A stretch of 64,000 nt of DNA from Aquimonas sp. GTDB lineage: Bacteria; Pseudomonadota; Gammaproteobacteria; Xanthomonadales; Xanthomonadaceae. This document shows positions 1 to 13,226 of this stretch, piece after piece. The notes beneath the pieces were generated by a model. The model was not told the origin of the DNA. It searched no databases and saw only the letters and a list, made by a program, of their open reading frames with translations. The position numbers and the translations under genes were made by a program. Each line of letters begins with the position of its first letter. Position 1 is the stretch's first letter. Location: NCBI GenBank assembly GCA_022241605.1, contig JAKOMQ010000007.1:1-64000 (forward strand), written 5' to 3'.

Positions 1-1
1 G

Positions 2-271
2 CAGGAGGGCATCGAAACGGCGCACATCGACCCCGGCAAGCCTTGGCAGAATGGCACCGCGGAGAGCTTGAACGGCAAGTTCCGCGACGAGTGCCTGAGC
101 ATGGAGTGGTTCCGGAGCCGGGCCGAGGCGCGGGTGATCATCGAGAGCTGGCGCCGCCACTACAACGAAGATCGCCCCCACTCGAGCCTCGGCTACCGGA
201 CCCCGAAGCAGTTCAAGGACGAACAGAAGCAGAAGAACGAAGCATCAACCCACCGAGCCTCCCTCAACTAA
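2..271 (+). CDS. IS3-family transposase (OrfB, DDE integrase), 3' end only
   Basis: This is the last 89 codons of an insertion-sequence transposase; the 5' part lies outside the window. The frame is open from base 2. It reads IDPGKPWQNGTAESLNGKFR, the hallmark of the rve-type integrase core of IS3-family OrfB proteins, where the Glu of NGTAES is the third catalytic acidic residue of the DDE triad. The following RPHSSLGYRTPKQF segment is the usual C-terminal signature. The reading ends at a TAA at 269-271, immediately before the element's terminal inverted repeat, as is normal for IS3 elements. It marks the left edge of the restriction/defence operon. Family assignment is firm; the subgroup cannot be set from this fragment. 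Confidence 0.9.
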   Translation, partial: QEGIETAHIDPGKPWQNGTAESLNGKFRDECLSMEWFRSRAEARVIIESWRRHYNEDRPHSSLGYRTPKQFKDEQKQKNEASTHRASLN

Positions 272-300
272 TCGGTGGTCCTGAAAAAGCCGGCAGGTCA
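272..300 (+). repeat. right terminal inverted repeat of the IS3 element
   Basis: Directly after the transposase stop the sequence reads ggtggtcctgaaaaagccgg and ends caggtca at base 300. Read from outside, the end begins TGACCTGCCGG, fitting the TG...CA termini of IS3-family elements. The other end is outside the window, so the match between both ends and the target duplication cannot be checked here. Confidence 0.65.
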
Positions 301-440
301 GTATCCCGAACATGGCGGTACGACGAAAGCTGCATAGATCTGCCTGGGTGTGGCCGAGATCGGTCGCGCTGCCTGGCGCAGCCGTGGGTCTGGTTCGGGG
401 GCGTTGGGCTACGCGTTCACCAAGCGTCCCTGCTAACGCT
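301..440. other. short unassigned stretch between the IS end and hsdR
   Basis: These 140 bases lie between the insertion-sequence end and the hsdR stop codon. I see no gene-like reading, no convincing terminator hairpin and no match to the repeat families found elsewhere in the window. It may be remnant sequence from an earlier insertion. Confidence 0.3.
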
Positions 441-3650
<3,210 letters not shown>

Positions 3651-3652
3651 GC

Positions 3653-4666
3653 CTACGACTCCTTCAGCTGCTGCCGCTGCTCGCGGCCGCGGTCGGTCAG
3701 TCGGTACTTCTGCAGGCGGCTGTTGGGCTTGTCCGGGAGACTCATTTCGATCAGGCCCTGTGCCAGTGCCGGATTCAAGTAACGCTCGCGGAACGACTTG
3801 CGATCGTGCAGCCCCAGCGCGCTTTGCAGGGCGTCACGGCTGATCTCACCCTGGAGCACCGCCAGCAAGCGTTCGACTTGGGGGGTGACTGAGGGGGCGA
3901 CTTGGGGGGTGGCCGCGGCCAGGGCCTCAAGGATCCGGCTCAACATGAACTCGACAAAGGGCGCCGCGTCGCTCTGCACCGTGCTGGCCTGAATCGCCCG
4001 GTAGTAGTCGGCCTGATGCTCGTACACCAGGCTTTCCACCGGAATATCGGCAAACAGCGGCGTCCAGCGGGTGAGGATCAGCGTCTGCCACAGCCGCCCC
4101 ATGCGCCCGTTGCCATCGCTGAACGGGTGGATGAACTCGAACTCGTAGTGGAACACCGCGCTTGCGATCAACGGATGGGCGTCAGTGGTCGCCAACCAGC
4201 TCAGCAACTGCTCCATCAGCAGCGGCACCCGCCGGGCGGGCGGCGCCATGTGAATCACCTGATCCCCCGCCATCACCCCCACCCCGCCGCCGCGCCACTT
4301 GCCGCAATCGTCGATCAAGCCCGCCATCAAGGTGCGATGCGCCGCAAGCAGGTCCGCTGCAGACTCCGGCCGCCACTGCGCCAACCGGTCGTAGGCCGCA
4401 ATCGCGTTGCGCGCCTCCTGGATTTCGCGCGGCGGCGCGATCACTCGCTTGCCATCGAGAATGGCGCTGATCTGCCCCTCGCTCAGCGTATTGCCCTCGA
4501 TGGCCAGCGAGCCCTGGATGGTGCGGATGCGGTTGATACGGCGCAGGCGCAGATCGCGCGCATCCCCCAGCCGCACCGATAGCTGACCGACCGCCTCGGC
4601 AATGCGCGCGATCAGCGTGACGGTGCTTGGGGAGAGGGTGTAGGGGGGTTGGTAGGGGGGGCTCAT
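3653..4666 (-). CDS. Fic/DOC-family protein (predicted AMPylase) with built-in inhibitory helix
   Basis: Fic proteins usually transfer AMP or another nucleotide phosphate from a cofactor to a hydroxyl of a target protein. This 337-residue protein carries a complete active-site motif, HPFSDGNGR, at residues 180-188, so His180 and Arg188 are intact. An N-terminal inhibitory motif of the class II type, SLAIEGN at 53-59, has the Ser and the Glu57-Gly58 pair expected to block the nucleotide site until activation. The C-terminal third is a winged-helix-like segment such as Fic proteins of this length often carry. The gene overlaps the upstream Abi-like gene by 4 bases (ATGA) and ends 2 bases before hsdR, so it is locked into the restriction operon. 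Its target is unknown. A defence or toxin-like role is inferred from context only. Confidence 0.9.
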   Translation of the reverse strand: MSPPYQPPYTLSPSTVTLIARIAEAVGQLSVRLGDARDLRLRRINRIRTIQGSLAIEGNTLSEGQISAILDGKRVIAPPREIQEARNAIAAYDRLAQWRPESAADLLAAHRTLMAGLIDDCGKWRGGGVGVMAGDQVIHMAPPARRVPLLMEQLLSWLATTDAHPLIASAVFHYEFEFIHPFSDGNGRMGRLWQTLILTRWTPLFADIPVESLVYEHQADYYRAIQASTVQSDAAPFVEFMLSRILEALAAATPQVAPSVTPQVERLLAVLQGEISRDALQSALGLHDRKSFRERYLNPALAQGLIEMSLPDKPNSRLQKYRLTDRGREQRQQLKES

Positions 4667-5412
4667 AAGGCGTCAGGGGTCCTAGCCATTTCCTGACTGC
4701 TCGCACTGCTCGCGGCGTTCAATGCCTCGACATAGGCAGTGCGGTCGAAAAGATACAGCAAGCGACTGACCTCAATATTCAGCGCCAGAAAATCACCGCC
4801 AGGTAGCAGGACTCGCAGGCTGGCCACACCCTCTTCGTCGGTCTCAACGGCAAGCCCCACGTGCGCATCGACCAGCGCGTTGTTGTCGGCGAAGCGCTCG
4901 TAGGGCTCACGCGAACTGATGGGGTCCAGTTGCGCATCCAGATATGCCTTATGCAGGAAGACCACGATGGCATCAGCCGCGAGTACCGCAGAGCGGCGAT
5001 GGTGGACGGCCAGTCGCTCCAGGTACGGGTCCTTGCCATGGCTGGCGGGACCGGCTTGATTGCGCAGATCGTTCAGCGCGCCAGCCAGTTTGTGGTGGCT
5101 GGAGATCAGCCTCTTGAACTTCTCGTCGCGAATGTCACCCAGTTTCAAGGCGCGGGTGGCGGCGGTCAGCCAGTCGGACAGACTGGGGGATTCATGCACC
5201 GGCTTGAGCGGCGTTAGCGGAGTGTGGAAGCTTTCAACGATGACTCGGCAAACCACCTCGACCATCGTCTTCGCGCAGTCGATGCAGGCGTCGTTGTTCT
5301 GGTCGAGGGTCTGCTCCAGCGCTTCGAGGTTCTGCTGCAGCATTGGCGCGCCGCGCCAGTGGCTGCACGCCTCTCGGATGCCGGGGCACCAGTCAAGGGG
5401 CGCCCCTGTCAT
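4663..5412 (-). CDS. abortive-infection (Abi_C-like) family protein
   Basis: The 249-residue product has no signal peptide or membrane segment. Its middle, LRNQAGPASHGKDP followed by LAVHHRRSAVLAADAIVVFL (about residues 130-170), resembles the C-terminal domain of abortive-infection proteins. That domain typically has an LRN...G..HG motif and then a helix of small and hydrophobic residues. The N-terminal half contains NNDACIDCAKTMVEVVCRVI, also typical of this family, in which such segments precede the LRN motif. It overlaps kwaB upstream and fic downstream, each by 4 bases, so all are translationally coupled. The family is associated with phage defence, but no enzymatic activity can be read from the sequence. 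Assignment is by motif recognition only. Confidence 0.7.
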   Translation of the reverse strand: MTGAPLDWCPGIREACSHWRGAPMLQQNLEALEQTLDQNNDACIDCAKTMVEVVCRVIVESFHTPLTPLKPVHESPSLSDWLTAATRALKLGDIRDEKFKRLISSHHKLAGALNDLRNQAGPASHGKDPYLERLAVHHRRSAVLAADAIVVFLHKAYLDAQLDPISSREPYERFADNNALVDAHVGLAVETDEEGVASLRVLLPGGDFLALNIEVSRLLYLFDRTAYVEALNAASSASSQEMARTPDAL

Positions 5413-6317
5413 TTAACCGGCTTCCTACTAGCGGCAACAAACTTTTCGGGCTTGTCTTTCACCAGCTCCAGGTGATAGCGACGGCGGTCCAGCACTTGCA
5501 GAAACGCCATTTCATGGCCATCGGCAATGATCATTTTGCCCGTTGATTCAGAGACGTCGACACCTGTGCTCTTGCAGAGCTTATTGAGTGCGGTCTTGTC
5601 GATGCTTTTCATTTCCTCTTGCCCGCGAATCGAAGCGAGATAGCGTGCGGCACGAGTATGTTTGGCTGCATATTTTTCGATGCCGTCGAACACAATGAAG
5701 GTCAGTTCTGACTTGATGGCTGCCACATTGACGGGTACCGCATCGAGGATGGCTTGTTGCAGCTTGCCCGCAAACTCGAATCCGCTCGGTCGCAGAATAT
5801 GGACATTGTTCGCATCGATTGGCAGGTCGAAATCACTGTCCAGTTTGAAGACGGTGTCCTCAACAATCTGCAGGGTGTCGTCAATCAGGCGAATCAAGCG
5901 ACCCTTGTTTTTGACGATGCCCTTGAACTGGCTTGCTCGACGCAGGGCGGTGAGCTTGCGTTGCTGGTCGTCGGTCAATCGCACGAAGTAGCAGAGCACC
6001 TTCTCTGGCGTGGCAAGGGCCGCAGAATCCAAGGGCAAATTCGCAGCCTGATGCAGATCGCGCACACCCATGGCCATGTCGTCGTCCAATGGCAGATAGA
6101 GATACTCCACGCTGCCGTGCTTGTCAGAAGGTTCGTACTTTGTCGGCCCTTCCGCATCCTGCTGCATGGCCTGCCAAGTCGCCTGGGTCATCTCATGCAA
6201 GGCCTTCTGCACCTTGGCATCGATTGGCACCGCTACGAAAGTTTGACCACTGCCGACATCACGGCCGACACCGAATTCAACGAGCGTCACCTTCTTGAGA
6301 TCAAAGGAGAGATTCAT
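5409..6317 (-). CDS. kwaB: DUF4868-family protein, likely Kiwa subunit KwaB
   Basis: The 302-residue soluble protein looks like the DUF4868 family, whose best-studied member is KwaB of the two-gene Kiwa anti-phage system. KwaB acts with the membrane protein KwaA. Recognisable features are the middle segment with RRASQFKGIVKNKGRLIRL, then FKLDSDFDLPIDANNVHILR, and the C-terminal GQEEMKSIDKTALNKLCKS region. There is no catalytic motif I can name, which is true of the family. The start at 6317 overlaps the kwaA stop in an ATGA junction, and a small four-helix membrane protein precedes it, as in Kiwa loci. Position inside a restriction operon supports defence. A DUF4868 protein outside Kiwa remains an alternative. 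Confidence 0.75.
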   Translation of the reverse strand: MNLSFDLKKVTLVEFGVGRDVGSGQTFVAVPIDAKVQKALHEMTQATWQAMQQDAEGPTKYEPSDKHGSVEYLYLPLDDDMAMGVRDLHQAANLPLDSAALATPEKVLCYFVRLTDDQQRKLTALRRASQFKGIVKNKGRLIRLIDDTLQIVEDTVFKLDSDFDLPIDANNVHILRPSGFEFAGKLQQAILDAVPVNVAAIKSELTFIVFDGIEKYAAKHTRAARYLASIRGQEEMKSIDKTALNKLCKSTGVDVSESTGKMIIADGHEMAFLQVLDRRRYHLELVKDKPEKFVAASRKPVK

Positions 6318-6886
6318 TCAACCTCCAGGTACACGGTATCGCTAAGTCGATAGGTGGTGACTCTTTCATTCGGCGAGAGGCTGACGCGTCGGGTAACGAC
6401 GGCATATCGCACTTTTCCAGTCAGCGGGTTGCCATCGGCGGGCGGAAAGACCGTAAACACGCGGTAGCCGAACACCGCGAACACCAGATTCATGTAGTGC
6501 AGATTCAGGTGCCAGAACAAGAATACGATGAACGAAAGAGCGGCGAGCGTCGCAGCCAGATCGCGCGGGGTGCCGAGGTCCTCAGAGTAGAAGGGCAGAA
6601 GCATGGCGAACAGGTAAACAAGAATATGGTCGCGGTGATCATCGGCGGTGCCGACAGTCACTTCGCGCCGGTCGTTGTTCCGCTTGGCCGTGAGTATGCG
6701 CAGCCAGAGAAACGCGTTGGGAATCGCTACCATCAGCGCACAGAAGCTTACGAAGTAGTGATCGGGGATCAGGCTGTTGCCGCGAACGGCCCAGAGAATG
6801 AACAGCGGAGAGATGCTGCTCAGCACCATCAGCAGCCGTGCCGCCTTGAGTCCTTCGCTGCGAGTCTTGCCGGGCGCCATGGTCAC
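6314..6886 (-). CDS. kwaA: four-helix inner-membrane protein, likely Kiwa subunit KwaA
   Basis: The 190-residue product has four clear hydrophobic segments, at about residues 18-36, 43-64, 86-101 and 108-140. It has a charged cytoplasmic stretch between the second and third and a roughly 50-residue polar C-terminal tail. That size and topology fit KwaA, the membrane partner of KwaB in Kiwa. The next gene downstream is a DUF4868/KwaB-like protein overlapping by 4 bases. The start is a GTG at 6886 overlapping the hsdS stop (GTGA junction); an ATG two codons later at 6880 is an alternative. I rely on topology and neighbour more than on residue-level similarity, so the pair call is stronger than this single call. 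Confidence 0.65.
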   Translation of the reverse strand: MTMAPGKTRSEGLKAARLLMVLSSISPLFILWAVRGNSLIPDHYFVSFCALMVAIPNAFLWLRILTAKRNNDRREVTVGTADDHRDHILVYLFAMLLPFYSEDLGTPRDLAATLAALSFIVFLFWHLNLHYMNLVFAVFGYRVFTVFPPADGNPLTGKVRYAVVTRRVSLSPNERVTTYRLSDTVYLEVE

Positions 6887-8206
6887 AATCCCGCCCTCTC
6901 TATGAGTTTCTCGGCATCGGCAATGCGCAGCTCGCCGGATATCAGTTTTGGCAGCAGGGTGTCGCGGAGTTGGGTGAGCACTCGGGACTCATCAACGCTG
7001 GACAGGATGGCGTCAAACCATCCCGCTACCATTCCTTCAAATGCGGATAGGACACCCAGGGGTGGAACTGGGCGCTGGATCGCTTCAAATGTCTGACGCG
7101 TAATTGTCGAAAACACCGAGCCGTGCGCCATGGACTTTAGCTGATCGACCATCTGTTGCGTCGTAAGGTAGACGAAGTAGTCACCTGCACCGCCCGATCC
7201 GCACAGGCCATAGCAAGACTGGTTAAACGTCATCTCGCGCCCCGCAATGGCGAGATTGCCTACCGTACCTCGCGCAGAGATGATTGTTGTGCCCTTTGGG
7301 ATCAAACGCGCAGAGCTGTCGGCCAAACCTTGGTTCGTGATGGTTTTATCGGTAGCGACAACGAACACATCGCTGGTGGAGGGTGTGTCCACCACGGAGA
7401 ACCAGGGTATGTCTCCGTTCCAATACTCCTCGACTGCCGTCTTGGGAGTCCCGCCACCAATAATTGTCAGCAGTTCGTTGAGCGGCTGTATCTCCCACTC
7501 CGCCGGCTTACCCTCGTGATCAAGGCGGTCAGGGAAGAGTTGCCAGAGCTCGGCGGGGAGGTAGGGTTCGTGGCCTTCCATTTTGGCGCGGACGGGGCCG
7601 AAGTCGACGAACCAGTCCTTGAACAGGGCCCGGGCCATGGCCTCCAGGGTCTGGTTGCGGCGGCGGTTGAGTTCGATCTTGTCGTCCAGCGTGCCGAGGC
7701 TATGGGCGATGGCGTGTTGTTGGGCAATGGGCGGAACATCGACCGTAAGTGATCTCTGCGCTGTGACAGGGACCTGATTGCGGGTTGAATGGCTCATCAC
7801 CGCCGCTAGTTGGTTCTGGAACCCGACTCCAGCGAAGTAAACCGCGAGGTAGCGCGGGAGCAGCCTGCTTTTGTCAAGCCGGAAGTACGTCAATGACGTT
7901 CCAACCAACAGCCGCCCGCTGTATGGCGGGACGATTGCTACGCGACCGATGGTGGCATTGTGTGAAAGGAGCACATCATCCGGCTTCACAAAGCCGAACG
8001 TAAGTGCGTTGGCACGCTCGTCTCCAAGTCGTGGTGCTCCGGCGATGTCCACATAGCCGCCACTAAGCGACTTGGCTGTCAAAAATGGCACACCTTCAGG
8101 ACCAAACTCTTCAACTCGTGGGTACTTCGAGCCGTAGTTGCCGTCCTTGTGAGCAGTAATTGTCCCGTCGACGATTAACTCCTCAATCGTCGCGACTCGT
8201 ACTCCT

Positions 8207-8223
<17 letters not shown>
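6883..8223 (-). CDS. hsdS: type I restriction-modification, S (DNA specificity) subunit
   Basis: HsdS chooses the bipartite DNA target for both methylation and restriction. The 446-residue protein has the two-repeat layout. A first target-recognition domain covers about 1-165, with the [17 protein letters not shown] block. A conserved central spacer follows with [20 protein letters not shown] and [20 protein letters not shown] second recognition domain covers about 240-380, and a second conserved helix near the C-terminus has [19 protein letters not shown] and [12 protein letters not shown]. The start at 8223 overlaps the hsdM end by 17 bases; an ATG two codons downstream is possible. It overlaps kwaA by 4 bases. 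The recognised sequence cannot be predicted from the protein alone. Confidence 0.94.
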
Positions 8224-9895
<1,672 letters not shown>

Positions 9896-10280
9896 TGGTT
9901 GTCCCTGTGATGCATGCATGCGGCCTGAGCCGAACCCTGCCTGATACCGTAAGCGCAGGCAAGAAGGCTGGCCCTGCGGTTATCCGGGCTCTGCAAATGT
10001 TGGCAGTGGTTGGGGCAGTAACCAATCCACCCCGAGTCAAGCCGCTCCGCGGCGAGCCGCGGGCAGCGGCCCGCGGTCCTGTTGGGATTCGACGTGACCC
10101 TCAGAACTGGCTTGTGGGGATGATGGGGACTGAACATCGAGCCATAGTTGTCAGATCCGAAACCAATCAAGCGTCTGCCCGACGAGGACCTCCCCTCGAC
10201 TGATAGAAAGCTCCAAGCTCCTGGCGCGATTCCCGCCGCATCTGGCCTCCCCACCCCCCGCCCGCTAAGCTCCCGCCCCG
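9896..10280. other. divergent intergenic region between the defence operon and yoaA
   Basis: This 385-base gap must hold the promoters of both the leftward hsdM operon and the rightward yoaA-tsaB genes. I see no gene-like reading, no strong terminator, and no promoter I would defend on either strand. It also forms the right boundary of the defence island. I found no direct repeat here matching the left boundary near the IS end. Confidence 0.4.
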
Positions 10281-12287
10281 ATGGAACTCCTCGACGCCAC
10301 GGCCGCTGCGCTGTCTGCGCAGGGCTCGCTGGCGCGGGCCTGGCCGAAGTTTCGTGCGCGCGGGGCGCAGCAGCGGCTGGCCGGGGCGGTGGCCGCGGCG
10401 ATGCTGGAGCGCGGCGAGCTGGTGGCCGAGGCCGGCACGGGCACAGGCAAGACCTACGCGTATCTGGTGCCGGCCCTGCTGTCCGGGCTGCGGGTGATCG
10501 TGTCTACCGGCACCCGTGCGCTGCAGGACCAGCTCTACCACCGCGACCTGCCGCGCCTGCGCGAGGCGCTGGGGGTGGGCCTGAAGACGGCCCTGCTGAA
10601 GGGCCGCAGCAACTACCTCTGCTGGTACCGGATGGAGCGGGCGCGCGGCGAGCGCGCGTTTTCCGCGCGGCAGCAGGCGGCCCTGCTGGCGCGGGTCTGG
10701 CAGTTCGCCGGCGCCAGCGACGATGGCGATATCGCCGGCATCGACTTCGTGCCGGAAGACTCGGCGCTGTGGCCGCAGATCACCTCCACGCCGGACAACT
10801 GCCTGGGCAGCGAGTGCCCCTTTCACGCCGAGTGCTTCGTGGTGAAGGCGCGTGCCCGCGCGCAGGCTGCCGATCTGGTGGTGGTCAACCACCACCTGCT
10901 GTTTGCGGACCTCGCGCTCAAGCGCGAGGGCTTCGGCGAGATCCTGCCCGGCGCGCACGCCTTCGTGATCGACGAGGCCCACCAGCTGCCGGAGCTGGCC
11001 ACGCGCTTCTTCGGCCAGGGCCTGAGTGCGCGCCAGCTGCAGGACCTCAGCCGCGATGTGCTGGCCGAAGCGCTGTCGGCCAGCGGCGCCCTGGGTGCGC
11101 TGCAGCCGGCGGCCGAGGCGCTGGAGCGCTGCGTGCGCGAGCTGCGTCTGGCCTGGGATCCGCTGCCGGCGCGCGGGCCGCTGGAGTTGGCCCTGCGCCA
11201 CGATCCCTGTGCCGACAGCCTGGAGGCGCTGGAGGCGGCGCTGCAGGCCCTGGTCGAGGCGCTGGAGGGCCAGGCCGAGCGCAGCCCGGGGCTGGAGGCG
11301 TGTCTCGTGCGCGCGCAAGCGCTGCGGCAGAAGCTCGATGCCCTGCATCCGCGCGGCGAGGACGCAGTGCCCTGCGTCCGCTGGTACGAGCTTGCGCCGC
11401 GCGGCTTCAGCCTGCAGCTGACCCCGCTGGACGTGGCCGAGCCCCTCAGCGAGTTCCGTGCCAAGGCGCGCGCGGCCTGGATCTTCACCTCGGCCACGCT
11501 GGCGGTGAGCGGCAGCTTCGGCCACTTCGCCGGCCAGCTCGGTTTGGAGCAGCCCAAGACCCTGCTGGAACCCAGCCCCTTCGACTATCCCAAGCAGGCG
11601 CTGGCCTGGCTGCCGCCCGGGCTGCCGGATCCGTCCGAACGCGGCTATGTGCCGGCCCTGCTGCGGACGACGCTGCCGGCGCTGCAGGCCTCGAACGGCC
11701 GCGCCTTCCTGCTGTTCACCAGCCATCGCGCCCTGCGCGAGGCGGCGGAGTGGCTGCAGGCGAATACGGCCTTCCCGCTGTTCGTGCAGGGCAGTCAGCC
11801 GCGGCATCGCCTGCTGCAGGCCTTCCGCGACTCCGGCAACGGCCTGCTGCTGGGCGCGGCCAGCTTCTGGGAGGGCGTGGACGTGGCCGGCGACGCGCTG
11901 TCGCTGGTGCTGATCGACAAGCTGCCTTTCGCGGCGCCCGACGATCCGGTGCTGGAGGCGCGGCTGGAACACATCCGCCGCGGCGGCGGCAATCCGTTTC
12001 GCGACTGGCAGCTGCCGACCGCCGTCATCGCCTTCAAGCAGGGCGTGGGCCGACTGATTCGCAGCGAGGGCGATCGCGGCGTGCTGGTGCTGTGCGATCC
12101 GCGCCTGACCGGCAAGGGCTATGGGCGCAACTTCCTGGGCAGCCTGCCGCCGATGCCGCGCACCCATGCGCTGGCCGACGTGGAGGCGTTCTTTACCGAG
12201 CAGCCGGCGCCGGCCACTGCGGATGCGGCTGCGGCCGGGTCGAGCTTGATCCGCAGCTTCGATATCGACGCGCCGGACCCGGCCTGA
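10281..12287 (+). CDS. yoaA: XPD/DinG-type ATP-dependent DNA helicase YoaA
   Basis: YoaA is an iron-sulphur superfamily 2 helicase involved in tolerance of replication damage. The 668-residue protein has Walker A AGTGTGKT at residues 51-58 and a DEAH box at 231-234. Four cysteines at 114, 174, 179 and 185, spaced as in XPD/DinG proteins, should ligate a 4Fe-4S cluster. The C-terminal motor has the GVGRLIRSEGDRGVL motif VI block. The start is the ATG at 10281; the reading ends TGA at 12287. The next gene is tsaB, the same neighbour as in E. coli, which favours YoaA over DinG. A 1007-codon open frame overlapping it in another frame is a GC-rich shadow. Confidence 0.9.
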   Translation: MELLDATAAALSAQGSLARAWPKFRARGAQQRLAGAVAAAMLERGELVAEAGTGTGKTYAYLVPALLSGLRVIVSTGTRALQDQLYHRDLPRLREALGVGLKTALLKGRSNYLCWYRMERARGERAFSARQQAALLARVWQFAGASDDGDIAGIDFVPEDSALWPQITSTPDNCLGSECPFHAECFVVKARARAQAADLVVVNHHLLFADLALKREGFGEILPGAHAFVIDEAHQLPELATRFFGQGLSARQLQDLSRDVLAEALSASGALGALQPAAEALERCVRELRLAWDPLPARGPLELALRHDPCADSLEALEAALQALVEALEGQAERSPGLEACLVRAQALRQKLDALHPRGEDAVPCVRWYELAPRGFSLQLTPLDVAEPLSEFRAKARAAWIFTSATLAVSGSFGHFAGQLGLEQPKTLLEPSPFDYPKQALAWLPPGLPDPSERGYVPALLRTTLPALQASNGRAFLLFTSHRALREAAEWLQANTAFPLFVQGSQPRHRLLQAFRDSGNGLLLGAASFWEGVDVAGDALSLVLIDKLPFAAPDDPVLEARLEHIRRGGGNPFRDWQLPTAVIAFKQGVGRLIRSEGDRGVLVLCDPRLTGKGYGRNFLGSLPPMPRTHALADVEAFFTEQPAPATADAAAAGSSLIRSFDIDAPDPA

Positions 12288-12310
12288 ATCTACTGAGCGC
12301 ATTTGATCAA

Positions 12311-12373
12311 GCACGGACGCCGCAGCGAGGGCGTCCAACGGCGGCCGCAGCAGGCGCAGGGTTCTCGCAGGCT
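12311..12373. repeat. degenerate short copy of the CTGAG-ended repeat family
   Basis: Downstream of the yoaA stop lies cggacgccgcagcgagggcg, then a tccaacggcggccgcagcag block and a gggttctcgcaggct end. This is the body of the short repeat described at 50701-50786, with the outer gtgtgaaaaa arm lost. It fills most of the gap before tsaB and probably belongs to the 3' end of the yoaA transcript. Confidence 0.7.
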
Positions 12374-12472
12374 TGGGGCCGGTGCTATGGGGTTGCGGCC
12401 GGTGAGCCGGCGGGACTGGACAGCCCGGCTCGCGCACGTAGACTGGCCGGCTCCCCGATTCACATCCGGCCC

Positions 12473-13171
12473 ATGAACCTGCTTGCCATCGAGACTGCCA
12501 CCGAAGCCTGCAGCGTTGCCTTGCTGAAGGACGGGGCTGTGCTTGAGCGTTTCGAGATCGCACCGCGTCGGCACGCCGAGCTGGTGCTGCCCTGGTGCGA
12601 GGAACTGCTGGCGGAGGCCGGGCTTTCGCGCCGCGAGCTGGACGCCATCGCGGTCGGCATCGGCCCCGGCGCATTCACCGGTGTCCGTTTGGCGGTAGCG
12701 ATGGGGCATGGCCTGGCGCTCGCGCTGGATCGCCCTCTGATTGGTATCAGCAGCCTGCAGGTATTGGCGGCCGGTGCGCGCGGCGCGCAGCCGGGCGACG
12801 GTGTGTTCGCATGCATCGATGCACGTATGGGGGAGGTGTACGCCGGCGCCTTCCGCGTGCGTCGCGACGGCCTGCCCGAGCCCGTAGGCGATCCGCAGCT
12901 TGCTGCGCCCGCCGACACCAGGCTGCCGGACGATCACTATGGCTGGGCCCGTGGCTCCGGTCTCGCAGCCGGCCAGGGCGAAGTGGGACAGCGTCTGCAG
13001 TCGCAGGGCTGGCGGCTGGAGGTTGGCGCACTGCCGGCGGCTGCAGATCTGGCCCGGCTGGCCGCGCGGGCGTATGCGCGCGGCGAGTATCCGGAGCTGC
13101 CGGAAGGCGTGCAGCCGCTCTACCTGCGCGACAAGGTCGCTCTGACCATCGCCGAGCGCGCGGTGCTTTGA
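12473..13171 (+). CDS. tsaB: tRNA threonylcarbamoyladenosine biosynthesis protein TsaB
   Basis: TsaB is the non-catalytic scaffold that pairs with TsaD (and TsaE) to make t6A37 in ANN-decoding tRNAs. The 232-residue product starts MNLLAIETATEACSVALL and contains GIGPGAFTGVRLAVAMGHGL (about residues 63-82), the signature of the ASKHA-fold TsaB group. I chose the ATG at 12473; the frame stays open far upstream, but only this start gives the family's N-terminus. It follows yoaA in the same direction, after a 185-base gap that contains a repeat copy, so it may have its own promoter. Confidence 0.93.
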   Translation: MNLLAIETATEACSVALLKDGAVLERFEIAPRRHAELVLPWCEELLAEAGLSRRELDAIAVGIGPGAFTGVRLAVAMGHGLALALDRPLIGISSLQVLAAGARGAQPGDGVFACIDARMGEVYAGAFRVRRDGLPEPVGDPQLAAPADTRLPDDHYGWARGSGLAAGQGEVGQRLQSQGWRLEVGALPAAADLARLAARAYARGEYPELPEGVQPLYLRDKVALTIAERAVL

Positions 13172-13226
13172 GCCACGCCGGCGCAGGGCTTGCATCCCGG
13201 CTCCGGTCTTCCGCACGGCGCCGCCC

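Noticed and set aside
3653..5412. Fic and Abi-like genes as a toxin-antitoxin pair
   Set aside because: The Fic protein carries its own inhibitory helix and the Abi-like protein is far larger than a usual antitoxin; co-operation in the defence operon explains the arrangement better.
10148..12472. Open frame running through yoaA into tsaB (1007 codons in total)
   Set aside because: Only its last 232 codons (TsaB) look like protein; the rest is Ala/Gly/Arg-rich shadow of yoaA.
10167..12674. 835-codon minus-strand open frame opposite yoaA
   Set aside because: Low-complexity Arg/Gln/Ala composition, no motifs, and the opposite strand encodes a well-conserved helicase.
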